Assembly (NCBI RefSeq): GCF_007981265.1
Contig: NZ_CP034363.1
Coordinates: 1,674,001-1,738,000 of the forward strand
DNA length: 64,000 nt
From: Pantoea sp. CCBC3-3-1
Lineage (GTDB): Bacteria > Pseudomonadota > Gammaproteobacteria > Enterobacterales > Enterobacteriaceae
Reading direction: 5' to 3'
Part shown: in pieces, positions 9,177-18,245 of the stretch
Layout of the letters: the number at the start of each line of letters is the position of its first letter
Numbering within the stretch: position 1 is the stretch's first letter
Position numbers and translations under genes: made by a program
The notes under the pieces: model-generated
What the model was told of the DNA's origin: nothing
The model's database searches: none
The model's input: only the letters and a program-made list of their open reading frames with translations

Positions 9177-9974
9177 TTAAGCAGTGAGAGAGGCCGCCGT
9201 GGTATCGGCGAGCCAGTCCAGTACAAGTGAATTAAAGCCCGCGCTGTCGGTCACGCTCATGGCATGCCCACCCCACGTCATCTTTTTTAACGTGGCGTTT
9301 GGCAGCGCCTGGTAAAGCGCTTCTGAGCAGGTCCAGGGCACCAGCAAATCATCCTGCGAGCACACCAGCAGTACCGGCTGAGTAATCGTGGCGGCCTGTT
9401 GCGTAAAATCACAGGCCATCAGGGCATTCAGGCGACGAAGGAGATTTTCAGTTCCCTGGAAATGTGCGGCATGCAGTTTATCTTCTGCTTCAATCCGTTC
9501 CTGATGCGCCGCCAGCCAGTCGGCAGGGTAGAGAAACAGCGGCTGCGCCCGCACAAAAGCCTCAACGCCCACGTTCAGCAGCAGTTCCTGCCTGACGCTA
9601 AAGCAGCGACGGGTATGGGCATTTAGCCGCAGCCAGCCGTTCACAATCACCAGTTTCGTGACGCGTTTGGGGAAATCCAGCGCCAGCTGCATGGCGATCA
9701 TACCGCCCAGTGCATGACCAAGGATTTCATAGCGATCGATGCCCTTTTCAGCCAGCGCCGCAGCCAGCTCGCCAGCCATGTCGCGCATGCTGTAACCATC
9801 AGGCACGCTGCCCGCGCTCCGGCCGGTACCGCGCTGGTCATAAGTGACAACCCGATACTGCTTACGCAGCGCCTCTAACTGCGGCAGCCAGAAGCTGCCC
9901 AGGCCGCCAAGCCCGGCGGAAAGCACCAGCGTTCTCGCCCCCGGATGCGGCAGACCCGATACGTCAATATGCAT
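9177..9974 (-). CDS. rutD: Aminoacrylate hydrolase RutD
   Basis: Alpha/beta-hydrolase of 265 residues that speeds conversion of aminoacrylate to malonic semialdehyde and ammonia. The nucleophile elbow reads GHALGG, with Ala where classical hydrolases have Ser; E. coli RutD also reads GHALG, so this is a family trait, not a mutation. An oxyanion region ([10 protein letters not shown]), DQRGTGRS and a late GGHAMS histidine are present. It is 3 bp from rutC. Confidence 0.93.
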   Translation of the reverse strand: MHIDVSGLPHPGARTLVLSAGLGGLGSFWLPQLEALRKQYRVVTYDQRGTGRSAGSVPDGYSMRDMAGELAAALAEKGIDRYEILGHALGGMIAMQLALDFPKRVTKLVIVNGWLRLNAHTRRCFSVRQELLLNVGVEAFVRAQPLFLYPADWLAAHQERIEAEDKLHAAHFQGTENLLRRLNALMACDFTQQAATITQPVLLVCSQDDLLVPWTCSEALYQALPNATLKKMTWGGHAMSVTDSAGFNSLVLDWLADTTAASLTA

Positions 9975-9977
9975 TCT

Positions 9978-10367
9978 TTACTCCTTTCCGATATGCGCAA
10001 CGCTGGCGATCTCTATCAGCGCATCGGGCTTGACCAGACCACACTGAATGCAGAAACGGGCCGGTTTTTCCCCGGGGAAATACTCGGCATACACGTTATT
10101 GACCTCGCCGTAGTTGTTCCAGTCAGTGATAAAGATGGAATTGAAAGTCACATCGTCCATTGTGCCGCCGGCCGTTTCGATCACGCTTTTGATGGTTTCC
10201 AGCACGTGACGCGTTTGTGCCGCCGCGTCACCAACGTGGACAACATTATTATCTTTATCAAAAGGTAAGGTGCCGGAGACATACACCACGCCATCGGCAA
10301 GCGTACCCGGAACAAAGGGCGCAATCGGAATACTGGTTCCGGGTGGAGTAACGATCGTTTTTGGCAT
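9978..10367 (-). CDS. rutC: 3-aminoacrylate deaminase RutC (RidA family)
   Basis: A 129-residue YjgF/YER057c/UK114 (RidA) protein, acting on the peroxy/aminoacrylate intermediate of uracil cleavage. It has the family start [20 protein letters not shown] and the C-terminal [22 protein letters not shown] block with the Arg and Cys of the RidA pocket. It sits in the rut operon after rutB (28-bp gap). Confidence 0.95.
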   Translation of the reverse strand: MPKTIVTPPGTSIPIAPFVPGTLADGVVYVSGTLPFDKDNNVVHVGDAAAQTRHVLETIKSVIETAGGTMDDVTFNSIFITDWNNYGEVNNVYAEYFPGEKPARFCIQCGLVKPDALIEIASVAHIGKE

Positions 10368-10395
10368 TGCACTTTCTCCAGTCTGACGGGCTGTT

Positions 10396-11142
10396 TTATG
10401 CCGTTTGTTTCAGCGGCGCATCGGTGGTTTGCAGGCTTTGGCAAAAAGTCGTTACGTCGGACACCCAGCCAAAAAACGTTTCGATATTGAACAGCGCCGC
10501 CTGTTGCGCAAACGCCGGACCTGCCTGATAAGTGGCGTCTTCCAACACGATGCCGAAATATTCAAGGAAAAAGCCGTCGCGCAGGGTCGATTCGACGCAG
10601 ACGTTAGTCGCGATGCCGGTAAACACCAGATGACGGATGCCGCGGCTACGCAACATGCTGTCGAGAGGGGTATTAAAGAAGCCGCTATAGCGAGGTTTAG
10701 GCAGCACGATGTCGCCCGGCTGTGGCTGAAGCTGATCGACCAGTTCATAATCCCAGCCGCCTTTCGCCAGCAGTTTGCCTTCCAGCTCCGGGTTTGAACG
10801 CATGGTCTTCAGCGCGTTCGATTTATGCCAGTTTGGCGATCCCGGGCCGCCAGCCTCGACGTAGCGCTCATCCCAGCCGTTCTGGAACCAGATAATCTGA
10901 ATACCGGCTTCACGTGCGGCTTTCACCGCGATATTGATCTTATCGATTACCGGTCGGGTAGCGGAAACATCAAAACCGGCCAGATCCAGATAGCCACCGC
11001 GGGTGGCGTAGGCATTCTGCATATCAACCACAATCAGCGCGGTCTGCTCCGGCGGAAAGGCAATGGCTTCCGGGCGCGCATCCAGCGTGATGCTGTTTTT
11101 CGTTGAGGCAGTAGTACAAACGACAGGTTCTTTCTTATTCAT
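10396..11142 (-). CDS. rutB: Ureidoacrylate amidohydrolase RutB
   Basis: Isochorismatase-fold cysteine hydrolase of 248 residues (E. coli 230). It splits ureidoacrylate to aminoacrylate, CO2 and ammonia. The catalytic triad is visible: Asp in VVDMQNAY (about 40), Lys in the [10 protein letters not shown] segment (about 148) and Cys in [11 protein letters not shown] (about 182). The N-terminus is some 18 residues longer than in E. coli. Its ATG overlaps the rutA stop by one base (TGATG), implying coupled translation. Confidence 0.94.
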   Translation of the reverse strand: MNKKEPVVCTTASTKNSITLDARPEAIAFPPEQTALIVVDMQNAYATRGGYLDLAGFDVSATRPVIDKINIAVKAAREAGIQIIWFQNGWDERYVEAGGPGSPNWHKSNALKTMRSNPELEGKLLAKGGWDYELVDQLQPQPGDIVLPKPRYSGFFNTPLDSMLRSRGIRHLVFTGIATNVCVESTLRDGFFLEYFGIVLEDATYQAGPAFAQQAALFNIETFFGWVSDVTTFCQSLQTTDAPLKQTA

Positions 11143-12233
11143 CAGGCCACCTCTTTTGCGGCATCAATAATGTGGCTACGGCAGGTCATCAGCGGCTGAA
11201 TGCGCTGTCCAAAGTTCTCAATGCCTTCCAGGAAATCGTCGAAAGTCAGCAGAACGCCTTGCGTGCCTTCCACGGTCGCGACTTCATCCAGCATCCGCGC
11301 CACGTTGGCGTAAGAGCCAACCAGCGTCCCCATATTGATATTCACCGCAGAAGTAGGATCGGCCATCTGGCGCACATTGGTGTCGCTGCCGGAACGCTTA
11401 TCCTGCTGGCTTTGCGTGGTCAGCCAGGCCAGCGCATCTTCGTCCGCGCCTTCTTTATAACTTTCCCATTTCGCTCGCGCGGCGTCGTCTGTTTCGTCAG
11501 CGATAATCATAAACAGCACGTAAGAACCGACATCACGGCCCGCTTCGTCGGCCGCGTTTTTCATTCTTTCCGCAGTGGGTGCGAAAGCGGTTGGGGTGTT
11601 CACGCCTTTGCCGAAGCAGAAGTTGTAATCGGCATATTTCGCCGAGAAAGCCATACCGGCATCGCTCTGGCCTGCACAGATCACCTTCATCGGTTTTTGC
11701 GGTTGCGGACTGACCCGGCAGTCGTTCATGGTAAAGAACTCGCCTTTTAAATCAGATTTTCCGGTACCCCACAGGTCACGCAGAACGGAAACATACTCGG
11801 TGAGATAATCGTAGCGGCGGGCGAAATAGTCATCGCCAGGCCAGATCCCCATCTGATCGTATTCCGGCTTCTGCCAGCCTGTAACCAGGTTGACGCCAAA
11901 ACGGCCATTGGAAATGGAATCGACGGTGGCGGCCATACGCGCCACGATGGCCGGTGGCAAAGTGAGCGCGGCCGCAGTGGCGTAGATCTCAATGCGTGAG
12001 GTGACTGCTGCAAGACCGGCCATTAGCGTGAAGGATTCCAGGTTGTGATCCCAGAACTCGGTTTTGCCGCCAAAACCACGCAGCTTAATCATCGACAGGG
12101 CGAAATCGAAGTGATAGTGCTCGGCCTTCAGCACAATGGCTTTATTCAGTTCAAAAGTCGGTTTGTACTGCGGCGCAGCGGTTGAAATTAACCAGCCGTT
12201 ATTGCCGATCGGGATAAAAACACCAATTTTCAT
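11142..12233 (-). CDS. rutA: Pyrimidine monooxygenase RutA
   Basis: Luciferase-like FMN monooxygenase of 363 residues that opens the uracil or thymine ring directly, using FMNH2 from RutF and O2. The full length matches E. coli RutA (363), with the [14 protein letters not shown] start and the [16 protein letters not shown] flavin-site region. It is the first gene of the operon. The leader upstream holds a sigma-54 promoter, NtrC-like sites and a RutR box, so expression should require nitrogen limitation and uracil. Confidence 0.96.
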   Translation of the reverse strand: MKIGVFIPIGNNGWLISTAAPQYKPTFELNKAIVLKAEHYHFDFALSMIKLRGFGGKTEFWDHNLESFTLMAGLAAVTSRIEIYATAAALTLPPAIVARMAATVDSISNGRFGVNLVTGWQKPEYDQMGIWPGDDYFARRYDYLTEYVSVLRDLWGTGKSDLKGEFFTMNDCRVSPQPQKPMKVICAGQSDAGMAFSAKYADYNFCFGKGVNTPTAFAPTAERMKNAADEAGRDVGSYVLFMIIADETDDAARAKWESYKEGADEDALAWLTTQSQQDKRSGSDTNVRQMADPTSAVNINMGTLVGSYANVARMLDEVATVEGTQGVLLTFDDFLEGIENFGQRIQPLMTCRSHIIDAAKEVA

Positions 12234-12320
12234 AGGATGACCTCATTATTGTCGGTGACTACATTTCCCGCGCTGCGGTGCGTCCTGCGGTTCCATTGAG
12301 GCGGCGCTCGCTAAAGACAT

Positions 12321-12336
12321 TGCAAAGGGCGTGCCA
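12321..12336 (-). promoter_or_regulatory. Sigma-54 (RpoN) promoter of rutABCDEFG
   Basis: On the minus strand TGGCACG (12336-12330), four bases, then TTGCA (12325-12321): a full match to TGGCACG-N4-TTGCA with the invariant GG and GC at -24 and -12. The transcription start is expected near 12310, about 75 bases before the rutA ATG. Confidence 0.88.
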
Positions 12337-12410
12337 GCTCCTGAAAAATGATGACTATTCAATGCGTTGAAAAATTTGTGTTAAAATCCTGTGGAGCAAT
12401 TGGTCCAAAA

Positions 12411-12426
12411 CAGACCATTTGGTAAA
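12411..12426. promoter_or_regulatory. RutR operator (rut box)
   Basis: CAGACCATTTGGTAAA compared with the RutR consensus TTGACCANNTGGTCAA: the central ACCA-N2-TGGT palindrome is perfect and 11 of 14 specified positions agree. It lies between rutA and rutR, so it could serve both promoters. RutR releases DNA when it binds uracil or thymine. Confidence 0.72.
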
Positions 12427-12433
12427 AAATTTG

Positions 12434-12471
12434 TGCACAAAAAGCATGCAGAGATGGTCACTAAAAGTGCA
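12434..12471. promoter_or_regulatory. Tandem NtrC-like enhancer sites
   Basis: 12434-12450 reads TGCACAAAAAGCATGCA, a TGCA-N9-TGCA site with the 17-bp geometry of the NtrC consensus TGCACC-N5-GGTGCA. A weaker 17-mer, TGGTCACTAAAAGTGCA, follows at 12455-12471. Their centres are 21 bp apart, two helical turns. They lie 100-135 bp upstream of the -24 element, the usual enhancer distance. Confidence 0.55.
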
Positions 12472-12513
12472 TAGGCTGTTATCACGAGCTTTGTTATTAT
12501 CCCGACACACCAC

Positions 12514-13179
12514 ATGGATCAGGGAGTCAAGGTGAAGTCTGCCGAAAAAATACCCGCAAAAGCGCCTTCACGGCGTACAAGAGCTGTTGCCGCCAAACGT
12601 ACTGCCATCCTCACAGCGGCACTGGAACTGTTTTCACTGTACGGCATGCACGGCACCAGTTTGGATAAGGTGGCGGAAGGTGCGGACGTCTCGAAGACTA
12701 ACCTGCTTTATTACTTTCCCTCGAAGGAAGCGCTTTACATTGCCGTCCTGAAAAATATTTTGGATGTCTGGCTGGCGCCGCTGCGAGCGCTGCGAGACGA
12801 TCAGCAGCCGCTGACGGCCATCAGGGACTACATACGCTTAAAGCTGGAGGTCTCCCGCGATCATCCCCAGGCTTCCCGCCTGTTTTGCATGGAGATGCTG
12901 CAAGGTGCGCCTTTATTAAAAGGCGAGCTGGAAGGGGATTTGCGGACGCTGGTGGATGAGAAGTCGGCGGTAATTGAAGGTTGGATTCGGGAAGGCAAGC
13001 TGGCTGCGGTTGAGCCGCATCATCTGATCTTTATGCTGTGGGCTACCACCCAGCACTATGCCGATTTTGCCACGCAGGTGGAAGCCGTCACGGGGCGGAC
13101 GCTCAGCGACGAAGACTTTTTTAACCAGACGTTGGAGAACGTGCAGCGGATGGTAATAGAGGGGATTCGCGTTCGTTAA
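12514..13179 (+). CDS. rutR: TetR-family regulator RutR
   Basis: Repressor of 221 residues (E. coli 212) that senses uracil and thymine and controls rut and other pyrimidine genes. A Lys/Arg-rich N-terminal arm is followed by a TetR helix-turn-helix (about 29-75, ALELFSLYGMHGTSLDKVAEGADVSKTNLLYYFPSKEALY) and a ligand domain with SRLFCMEMLQGAPLL, nearly identical to E. coli. No ribosome site precedes the ATG at 12514; an in-frame GTG at 12532 has GGGAG six bases upstream and would give 215 residues, so that start is a real alternative. Confidence 0.93.
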   Translation: MDQGVKVKSAEKIPAKAPSRRTRAVAAKRTAILTAALELFSLYGMHGTSLDKVAEGADVSKTNLLYYFPSKEALYIAVLKNILDVWLAPLRALRDDQQPLTAIRDYIRLKLEVSRDHPQASRLFCMEMLQGAPLLKGELEGDLRTLVDEKSAVIEGWIREGKLAAVEPHHLIFMLWATTQHYADFATQVEAVTGRTLSDEDFFNQTLENVQRMVIEGIRVR

Positions 13180-13206
13180 AAAAACGGGCCATAAAGGCCC
13201 GTTTCT
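13178..13206. terminator. Bidirectional terminator between rutR and cycA
   Basis: AAAAAACGGGCC / GGCCCGTTTCT hairpin with A and T runs on the two sides, placed between the convergent stop codons of rutR and cycA. Confidence 0.85.
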
Positions 13207-13213
13207 CAGTTTA

Positions 13214-14611
13214 TTAAGCCGTTTTTTTACGCTGGCGCAGCCACCAGCCGACCGCCAGCATGATAAACCACAGCGGCGTCACCATCAGCGCCTGGCGCGT
13301 GTCTTCCTGCAAGGACAGTAACACCAGCACGAAGGCAAAGAAGGCGATACACACCCAGCACATAAATTTGCCGAGCGGCATTTTATAGACGGACTCTGCA
13401 TGCAGCTGCGGACGCTGCTTACGGTAAGCCAGATATGAACAGAGAATAATCGTCCAGACAAACATAAACAGAATGGCGGAAACGGTCGTCACCAGCGTGA
13501 ACACCTTCATCACGTTAGGGATCAGGTAAATCAACGCTACGCCGCCTAACAGGCACAGGCAGGAGAAAAACAGCCCGGCTGTTGGCACCGCACGGCGTGA
13601 AAGCCGACCGAAACGAGGATGTGCCACCCCTTGCTGAGCCAGACCGTACAGCATCCGGCTGGTTGAAAAGATGCCGCTGTTGGCAGAAGAAGCGGCCGAA
13701 GTCAGCACCACAAAGTTCACAATACTGGCCGCCGCTGGCAAGCCAATCAGCATAAACATTTCAACAAACGGACTGCGGTCTGCCACCACGTGATTCCATG
13801 GCGTGACGGCCATGATCACCAGCAGCGCGAGCACGTAGAACATAATAATACGCAGCGGGATGGCATTGATGGCGCGTGGAAGAACCTTCTTAGGATCGTG
13901 CGTTTCTGCCGCTGCCGTCCCGACCAGTTCAATGCCGACAAAGGCGAAAACCGCAATCTGGAAGCCTGCAAAGAAGCCACTCAATCCTTTCGGGAACATG
14001 CCGCCATGATCCCAGATATTACTTAGCGAGGCCGTTCCGCCGCCCGGAGAGGGATAATGCATTGCAACCAGTACAATACCGGTGACAATCAGCGCAACGA
14101 TGGCAATGATCTTGATAATGGCAAACCAAAACTCCATCTCGCCAAAAAGTTTTACCGTCGCAATATTTAACGACAGGAAAACCACGATGCAGAGCAGGGC
14201 GCTCATCCCAATCGAAAAATTAGGGAACCAGAGCTGGAAGTAGGAGCTAATGGCCACCACGTCAGCAATTCCGGTAACGACCCAGCAGAACCAGTAGGTC
14301 CAGCCAGTAAAATATCCCGCCCATGGGCCGAGCAGATCGGCAGCAAAATCGCTGAACGATTTATATTCGAGATTAGAAAGCAATAATTCGCCCATGGCGC
14401 GCATGACGAAAAACAGCATAAACCCGATGATCATATACACAAAAATAATGGAAGGCCCGGCCAGGCTAATGGTTTTACCCGAGCCCATAAACAGCCCGGT
14501 GCCGATAGCGCCGCCGATAGCAATCAGCTGGATATGTCGGTTATGTAAGTTACGCCGGAGCTCACCCGGCGCTTGTCCGGTAGAAGTGGTGTTACTGGAT
14601 TGGTCAACCAT
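13214..14611 (-). CDS. cycA: D-serine/D-alanine/glycine:H+ symporter CycA
   Basis: Amino-acid/polyamine/organocation permease of 465 residues with about 12 membrane segments. The stretch NLHNRHIQLIAIGGAIGTGLFMGSG and the following 80 residues are almost the same as E. coli CycA. An open frame runs on to 14698, but the ATG at 14611 (MVDQSSNTTS) is chosen because E. coli CycA starts MVDQ at the same point and AGGA lies upstream. It imports glycine, D-alanine, D-serine and the drug D-cycloserine. It ends convergently with rutR. Confidence 0.94.
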   Translation of the reverse strand: MVDQSSNTTSTGQAPGELRRNLHNRHIQLIAIGGAIGTGLFMGSGKTISLAGPSIIFVYMIIGFMLFFVMRAMGELLLSNLEYKSFSDFAADLLGPWAGYFTGWTYWFCWVVTGIADVVAISSYFQLWFPNFSIGMSALLCIVVFLSLNIATVKLFGEMEFWFAIIKIIAIVALIVTGIVLVAMHYPSPGGGTASLSNIWDHGGMFPKGLSGFFAGFQIAVFAFVGIELVGTAAAETHDPKKVLPRAINAIPLRIIMFYVLALLVIMAVTPWNHVVADRSPFVEMFMLIGLPAAASIVNFVVLTSAASSANSGIFSTSRMLYGLAQQGVAHPRFGRLSRRAVPTAGLFFSCLCLLGGVALIYLIPNVMKVFTLVTTVSAILFMFVWTIILCSYLAYRKQRPQLHAESVYKMPLGKFMCWVCIAFFAFVLVLLSLQEDTRQALMVTPLWFIMLAVGWWLRQRKKTA

Positions 14612-14936
14612 AACGAAATTCTTGTCCTGTAGTGATGTTGTGTCAGCTCTGAAGGCTTTTAGTGAGTTGGAGATGTTTGCCTGCATAAGATAGTGCACTT
14701 ATGCCGCTTACCGCTAACGCTTTTTCATTGGGGGAAAGAGGGCGTGACAAGGCGTCACGGTAAAGCCTCTTTCTGCCTTAAGGGCGCAAATCTTAACGTA
14801 AAAGCGCAACGCTTACAGGTAAAGTTATGGAAAGCAGGCCTGACTGCGCAAAAACACCGCTACACTTTTTTATCCCGAACCCCGCAGTATTTGCGTCAAA
14901 TGGTTACAGCGATAAAAGGCGGAGGATAACTTCCTG
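14612..14936. other. Intergenic region cycA / extensin-like gene
   Basis: A 325-bp divergent promoter region without a supported gene. Two inverted repeats stand out: GCATAAG-N8-CTTATGC at 14683-14704 and CGTGAC-N5-GTCACG at 14743-14759. They could be operators; no family is assigned. Confidence 0.45.
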
Positions 14937-15641
14937 ATGAAAGGTTTGATCGCCGTGGGCGTGGTCATTTTGCTGGTACTACTGGTAACGCCCTTTCTGG
15001 AAAAAAATTTGCCGTCTGAATGGAATCCGTTTACGCCACTGCGTGTGACGGACGCACCAACAGTCGTCACCCGCTATAAGTTGAAACGCTTGCAGGGAGA
15101 TACCGCTGGCTGCATTGCTATCCTGCAAAATGCCCGGGAGGCGGGCTACATCCGCTTCAGCCAGCCGCCACCCGTTTCTGGCGCCTGTCCAATTGCCGTC
15201 CCCATACGCGTACAAAGTTTTGGTGATGTGCGCCTTAGCGCCAGCTTTCTGGCCAGCTGTTCGCTGGCACTGAGCACCACGATGTTTGTTACGCAGGTAG
15301 CCAAGCCGCTGGCGGCTGCGGAGTTAGGCTCATCTTTAGCGCAGATTGATCATTTGGGGAGTTATGCCTGCCGAAATATCTATCATCGCGCTCAGGGGCG
15401 ATTAAGCGAACATGCAACAGCCGATGCGCTCGATATTGCGGGTTTCAGGTTACAGAACGGCAGACGGATTAGCGTACTGCAAGACTGGCCCCGGCAGCAA
15501 CCACAGTCCCATTGGTTACAGGCTGTTTTCCAGCAAAGTTGTGACTATTATGGCAACGCTCTTGGACCTGGTTATAACAGCGCGCATGCGAATCATTTTC
15601 ACCTGGGCATGCGCGGGTTTAATCTCTGCTCTGCCAGATAG
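14937..15641 (+). CDS. Extensin-like C-terminal domain protein
   Basis: A 234-residue protein with an N-terminal hydrophobic segment (residues 3-18) that should anchor or export it, so the domain faces the periplasm. The C-terminal 120 residues match the bacterial extensin-like domain: GSYACRNIYHR, LSEHATADALDIAGF and NSAHANHFHLGMRG. These His/Asp clusters resemble D-Ala-D-Ala carboxypeptidase-type metal sites (HxxxxxxD and HxH), so a cell-wall peptidase role is possible but not shown. It stands alone in its orientation. Confidence 0.8.
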   Translation: MKGLIAVGVVILLVLLVTPFLEKNLPSEWNPFTPLRVTDAPTVVTRYKLKRLQGDTAGCIAILQNAREAGYIRFSQPPPVSGACPIAVPIRVQSFGDVRLSASFLASCSLALSTTMFVTQVAKPLAAAELGSSLAQIDHLGSYACRNIYHRAQGRLSEHATADALDIAGFRLQNGRRISVLQDWPRQQPQSHWLQAVFQQSCDYYGNALGPGYNSAHANHFHLGMRGFNLCSAR

Positions 15642-16350
15642 TGGAAAAAGCGCTCTAATTTCAGGGGGCGGAGGAGCATTAGCTGAGGAAACGAAATATT
15701 CGGCAGGGTTTCGGGTGAACAGTCGGCAGGCTAGCCTGCCAAAAAATGACATATAAAAACCGGCGACAGGGCAGATGAAATTTATCATCCACACTCTTTA
15801 TGGGTGGTGAAAAACATCTTGTCTGGCGCTTCTGTATCTGAAGACCATTGGGCAGGCTTTCGCCGATAATGCTTCCTTTAATTAAACAATTTTGTTAAAG
15901 GCAAATTGAGGAGGAAAGAGGGAAAAAATTATTTTAATCAATAAGGTGAGGGATATCGTGCGTTTGCCGTTGACGATTTAATCGGATCTGGCAGCCGTTT
16001 AAAGTAAAATTTCAGTAAATAATACGATGTTTAAATGCATTGAATATTTCCAGGAAAAATCCTATTCTTATCATCAAAAAAACCTCTCTAATCTTCGGTT
16101 TTTTCTCGTTGAGGCTGGGTTGCCATGCGCCTTCGAGGTGTGACCGTTTATTGATCAATTGACCGAAAATTTATTCAGTTGACGCGATGTGATAAAGAGC
16201 CAGATGAAAAAAAGCTTTCTTTTTTGTTATTATCAGATAGCGGAAAAATAAATGTGAGTTATTACTTTGAAGTCAACCGTTCATTTTTTCTGTATTAACA
16301 ATTAATCTGAAAACAGGGTGGGGCTGATGGTTCATCCTGACGAGAAGCTA
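15642..16350. other. Long AT-rich intergenic region before sdiA
   Basis: About 700 bp with no supported gene. The first part has a perfect 16-bp palindrome GGCAGGCTAGCCTGCC at 15723-15738; no T-run follows it on either strand, so it is not a normal terminator. The second half is AT-rich and should carry the sdiA promoter. TTGATCAA lies at 16152-16159. A minus-strand open frame (15516-15794) is judged spurious. Confidence 0.5.
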
Positions 16351-17073
16351 ATGACTGCAGAAAATTATTTTAGTTGGCGCAATGATGTGCATTCTGCTTT
16401 TCTGCAGTGCGCCGGGACGGCAGAAATAACCCTGCTTCTCGAGCAGCAAACCATTAAGCTGGGGTTAACATTCTATGCACTGTATATTCGGCATCCGGTG
16501 CCGTTTACCCGGCCAAAAATATTTGTTTTCAGTAATTACCCTAAGAACTGGCTTAAAATCTGGCAGGCAGAGAACTTTGCGGAATCCGATCCGGTTATCG
16601 GTTATTGCCAGACGCCTGGAACCTTATTATTGTGGAATGATCCGCGCGTGCCGGAGAGCAACCCGGTTTTCGTCGCGGCAAAAGAGTATGGCATCAGATC
16701 GGGTTTTTCATACTCAAAGATGGTGACGAACAGAGCCGTTGGGATATTATCAATGGCATCAGGTAAATCTTTTGAAAAGATTGGCTTAACCCATGAAAAA
16801 CACCTTAAGCTCCAGTATTTAACGGATCTTGCTTTGGAAGCGTTGCAACGGGTGAATGATATTTCGATGTCGATAATGAAGATGACATTAAGCCAGCGAG
16901 AATCTGAAATTCTCAAATGGACGGCAGAAGGGAAAACCTCTGCGGAAATATCACTGATTCTCGGTATTTCGGAAAATACTGTAAATTTTCACCAAAAAAA
17001 GATGCAAAAGAGGTTCAATGCCCCCAATAAAACGCAAGTGGCCTCTTATGCAGCCGCAACAGGTATGCTTTGA
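16351..17073 (+). CDS. sdiA: LuxR-type quorum-sensing regulator SdiA
   Basis: Acyl-homoserine-lactone-responsive transcription factor of 240 residues, the length of E. coli SdiA. The ligand domain keeps RHPVPFTRPK and the AHL contacts Tyr63, Trp67 and Asp80 at the E. coli positions. The C-terminal LuxR helix-turn-helix (about 178-240: LSQRESEILKWTAEGKTSAE..., NTVNFHQKKMQK) is nearly identical. The start at 16351 (MTAENYFSWR) aligns with the E. coli MQDKDFFSWR start; in-frame GTG 16318 and ATG 16327, the latter with a purine-rich AGGGTGGGG before it, would add 11 or 8 residues. Unlike E. coli, it is followed by a luxI gene. Confidence 0.93.
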   Translation: MTAENYFSWRNDVHSAFLQCAGTAEITLLLEQQTIKLGLTFYALYIRHPVPFTRPKIFVFSNYPKNWLKIWQAENFAESDPVIGYCQTPGTLLLWNDPRVPESNPVFVAAKEYGIRSGFSYSKMVTNRAVGILSMASGKSFEKIGLTHEKHLKLQYLTDLALEALQRVNDISMSIMKMTLSQRESEILKWTAEGKTSAEISLILGISENTVNFHQKKMQKRFNAPNKTQVASYAAATGML

Positions 17074-17093
17074 GTAAGTAACCACTACCAGAT

Positions 17094-17111
17094 TTGGTAG
17101 TTCCGTATTAT
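17094..17111. promoter_or_regulatory. lux box between sdiA and luxI
   Basis: Perfect inverted repeat ACTACCA-GATT-TGGTAGT. The core CTACCAGATTTGGTAG closely resembles las/rhl-type lux boxes (CT-N12-AG with CCAG and TGG inside). It lies 20 bp past the sdiA stop and about 88 bp before the luxI ATG, the right place for SdiA-AHL control of luxI. Confidence 0.75.
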
Positions 17112-17198
17112 TTATCAGTTGTCTACCCTGCGCCCGGGGTGACAGTCCTGATCTGGACGTGCGAACGGGCATTCACGACGGAATGCGACTGAGGATCA

Positions 17199-17828
17199 AT
17201 GATGAAAATTATTCAGACCAAGCTAAGAGACATGCCTTCCTCTTTGCTGGCAGAACTGGGAAGTTACCGTTACAGCGTTTTCGCCCGTGGCGAAGGCTGG
17301 TCTATCCCGTCCCGCTTAAGTACGCCGGGCCAGGAATATGACCGTTTTGACCGTTCCGATGTGATCTGGCTGCTGGCCTGGACCGCGCAGCAGGGCATCT
17401 GCGGCTGTGCTCGCCTGATGCAATGGCAGTCACCTGAAACGACAACCTCAGATGAGGCGAATGCGACCAAAGAAAAAAAACTGCTTCCTGTATGGGAGAT
17501 GTCGCGCTTTTCCGCCAGACTGGATGTTGACCCGGAATTGCCGCTCAGTATTCTCTGGCACAGCGTACAGCTGGCTGAACAGTCAGGAATCGAGTTTCTA
17601 TACAGTGCGGCGACACCGATGCTTGAACAAATGTTCGAACAGCATCTTGTTGCTTATGAACCGCTGACGGCTGGCGTTATCCAGTCGGAAGATAACCTGT
17701 TTGCCGTCCGGATTCCGGTGACCCAGCCTAACCTTGCCGAGAAGTTTCGCGGGGCGCGTCGCTTTAGCCCTGAAGAAGTTTTGCCAACGTTGGGTGTGTC
17801 CGTCAGTTGGGGAGCCAGAGGACGTTAA
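17199..17828 (+). CDS. LuxI-family N-acyl-homoserine lactone synthase (sdiA-linked)
   Basis: A 209-residue autoinducer synthase, expected to join S-adenosylmethionine and an acyl-ACP into an AHL signal. The invariant residues are all there: Arg24, Phe28, Trp34, Glu46, Asp48 and Asp51 (EYDRFD), Arg72 (CARL), Glu100 and Arg103 (WEMSRF). A GAGG site precedes two tandem ATGs. It follows sdiA in the same direction and ends convergently with ydgC (4-bp overlap). It belongs by position to the PhzI/ExpI-type sdiA-linked synthases described in Pantoea and Erwinia. Acyl chain length cannot be told from sequence. Confidence 0.92.
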   Translation: MMKIIQTKLRDMPSSLLAELGSYRYSVFARGEGWSIPSRLSTPGQEYDRFDRSDVIWLLAWTAQQGICGCARLMQWQSPETTTSDEANATKEKKLLPVWEMSRFSARLDVDPELPLSILWHSVQLAEQSGIEFLYSAATPMLEQMFEQHLVAYEPLTAGVIQSEDNLFAVRIPVTQPNLAEKFRGARRFSPEEVLPTLGVSVSWGARGR

Positions 17829-18163
17829 GCCTGCCATTTTGCCCACAGCGTGATTAACAACCACGCTGCCACGCACCAGCATCCCACGGCGCTGCCCAGC
17901 GCCAAAGAAAGTCTCATCATCCCAACAAAATACCAGAGCGACAGCAGGTAAAGAAAATAGGGAATAATGGCCCACATGCCAAATACGATAGTGGCGCGTA
18001 ATGCCTCAATCCCTCTTTCGCTGGCGACAACATAATGCGCGATTAAGGCAAAAGTGGGAAAGAGTGGCAGGAGGCCTGCGAGATAGTAGTTACGGGTTTT
18101 AGACAGAATACCGATGAGCACGACAACGAATGCCCCAAGTACCGCTTTGAAAAGTAAGCCCAT
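17825..18163 (-). CDS. ydgC: GlpM-family inner-membrane protein YdgC
   Basis: A 112-residue membrane protein with four hydrophobic segments, nearly the same as E. coli YdgC (111): NYYLAGLLPLFPTFALIAHY and SERGIEALRATIVFGMWAIIPYF. The related Pseudomonas GlpM affects alginate production; the biochemical role is unknown. In E. coli ydgC is not next to yecF, so its place between luxI and yecF is specific to this lineage. Confidence 0.9.
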   Translation of the reverse strand: MGLLFKAVLGAFVVVLIGILSKTRNYYLAGLLPLFPTFALIAHYVVASERGIEALRATIVFGMWAIIPYFLYLLSLWYFVGMMRLSLALGSAVGCWCVAAWLLITLWAKWQA

Positions 18164-18245
18164 TGTGTCAACCGGTCAGAATAAAAACATGACCATGTGA
18201 TACTGGTGACAAAAAAGCAATGGGCTTGTTGCAAAGAAGAAGGAA

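Noticed and set aside
15516..15794. Minus-strand 92-residue frame beyond the extensin-like gene
   Set aside because: It is antisense to the real gene end, has no ribosome site and no family features.
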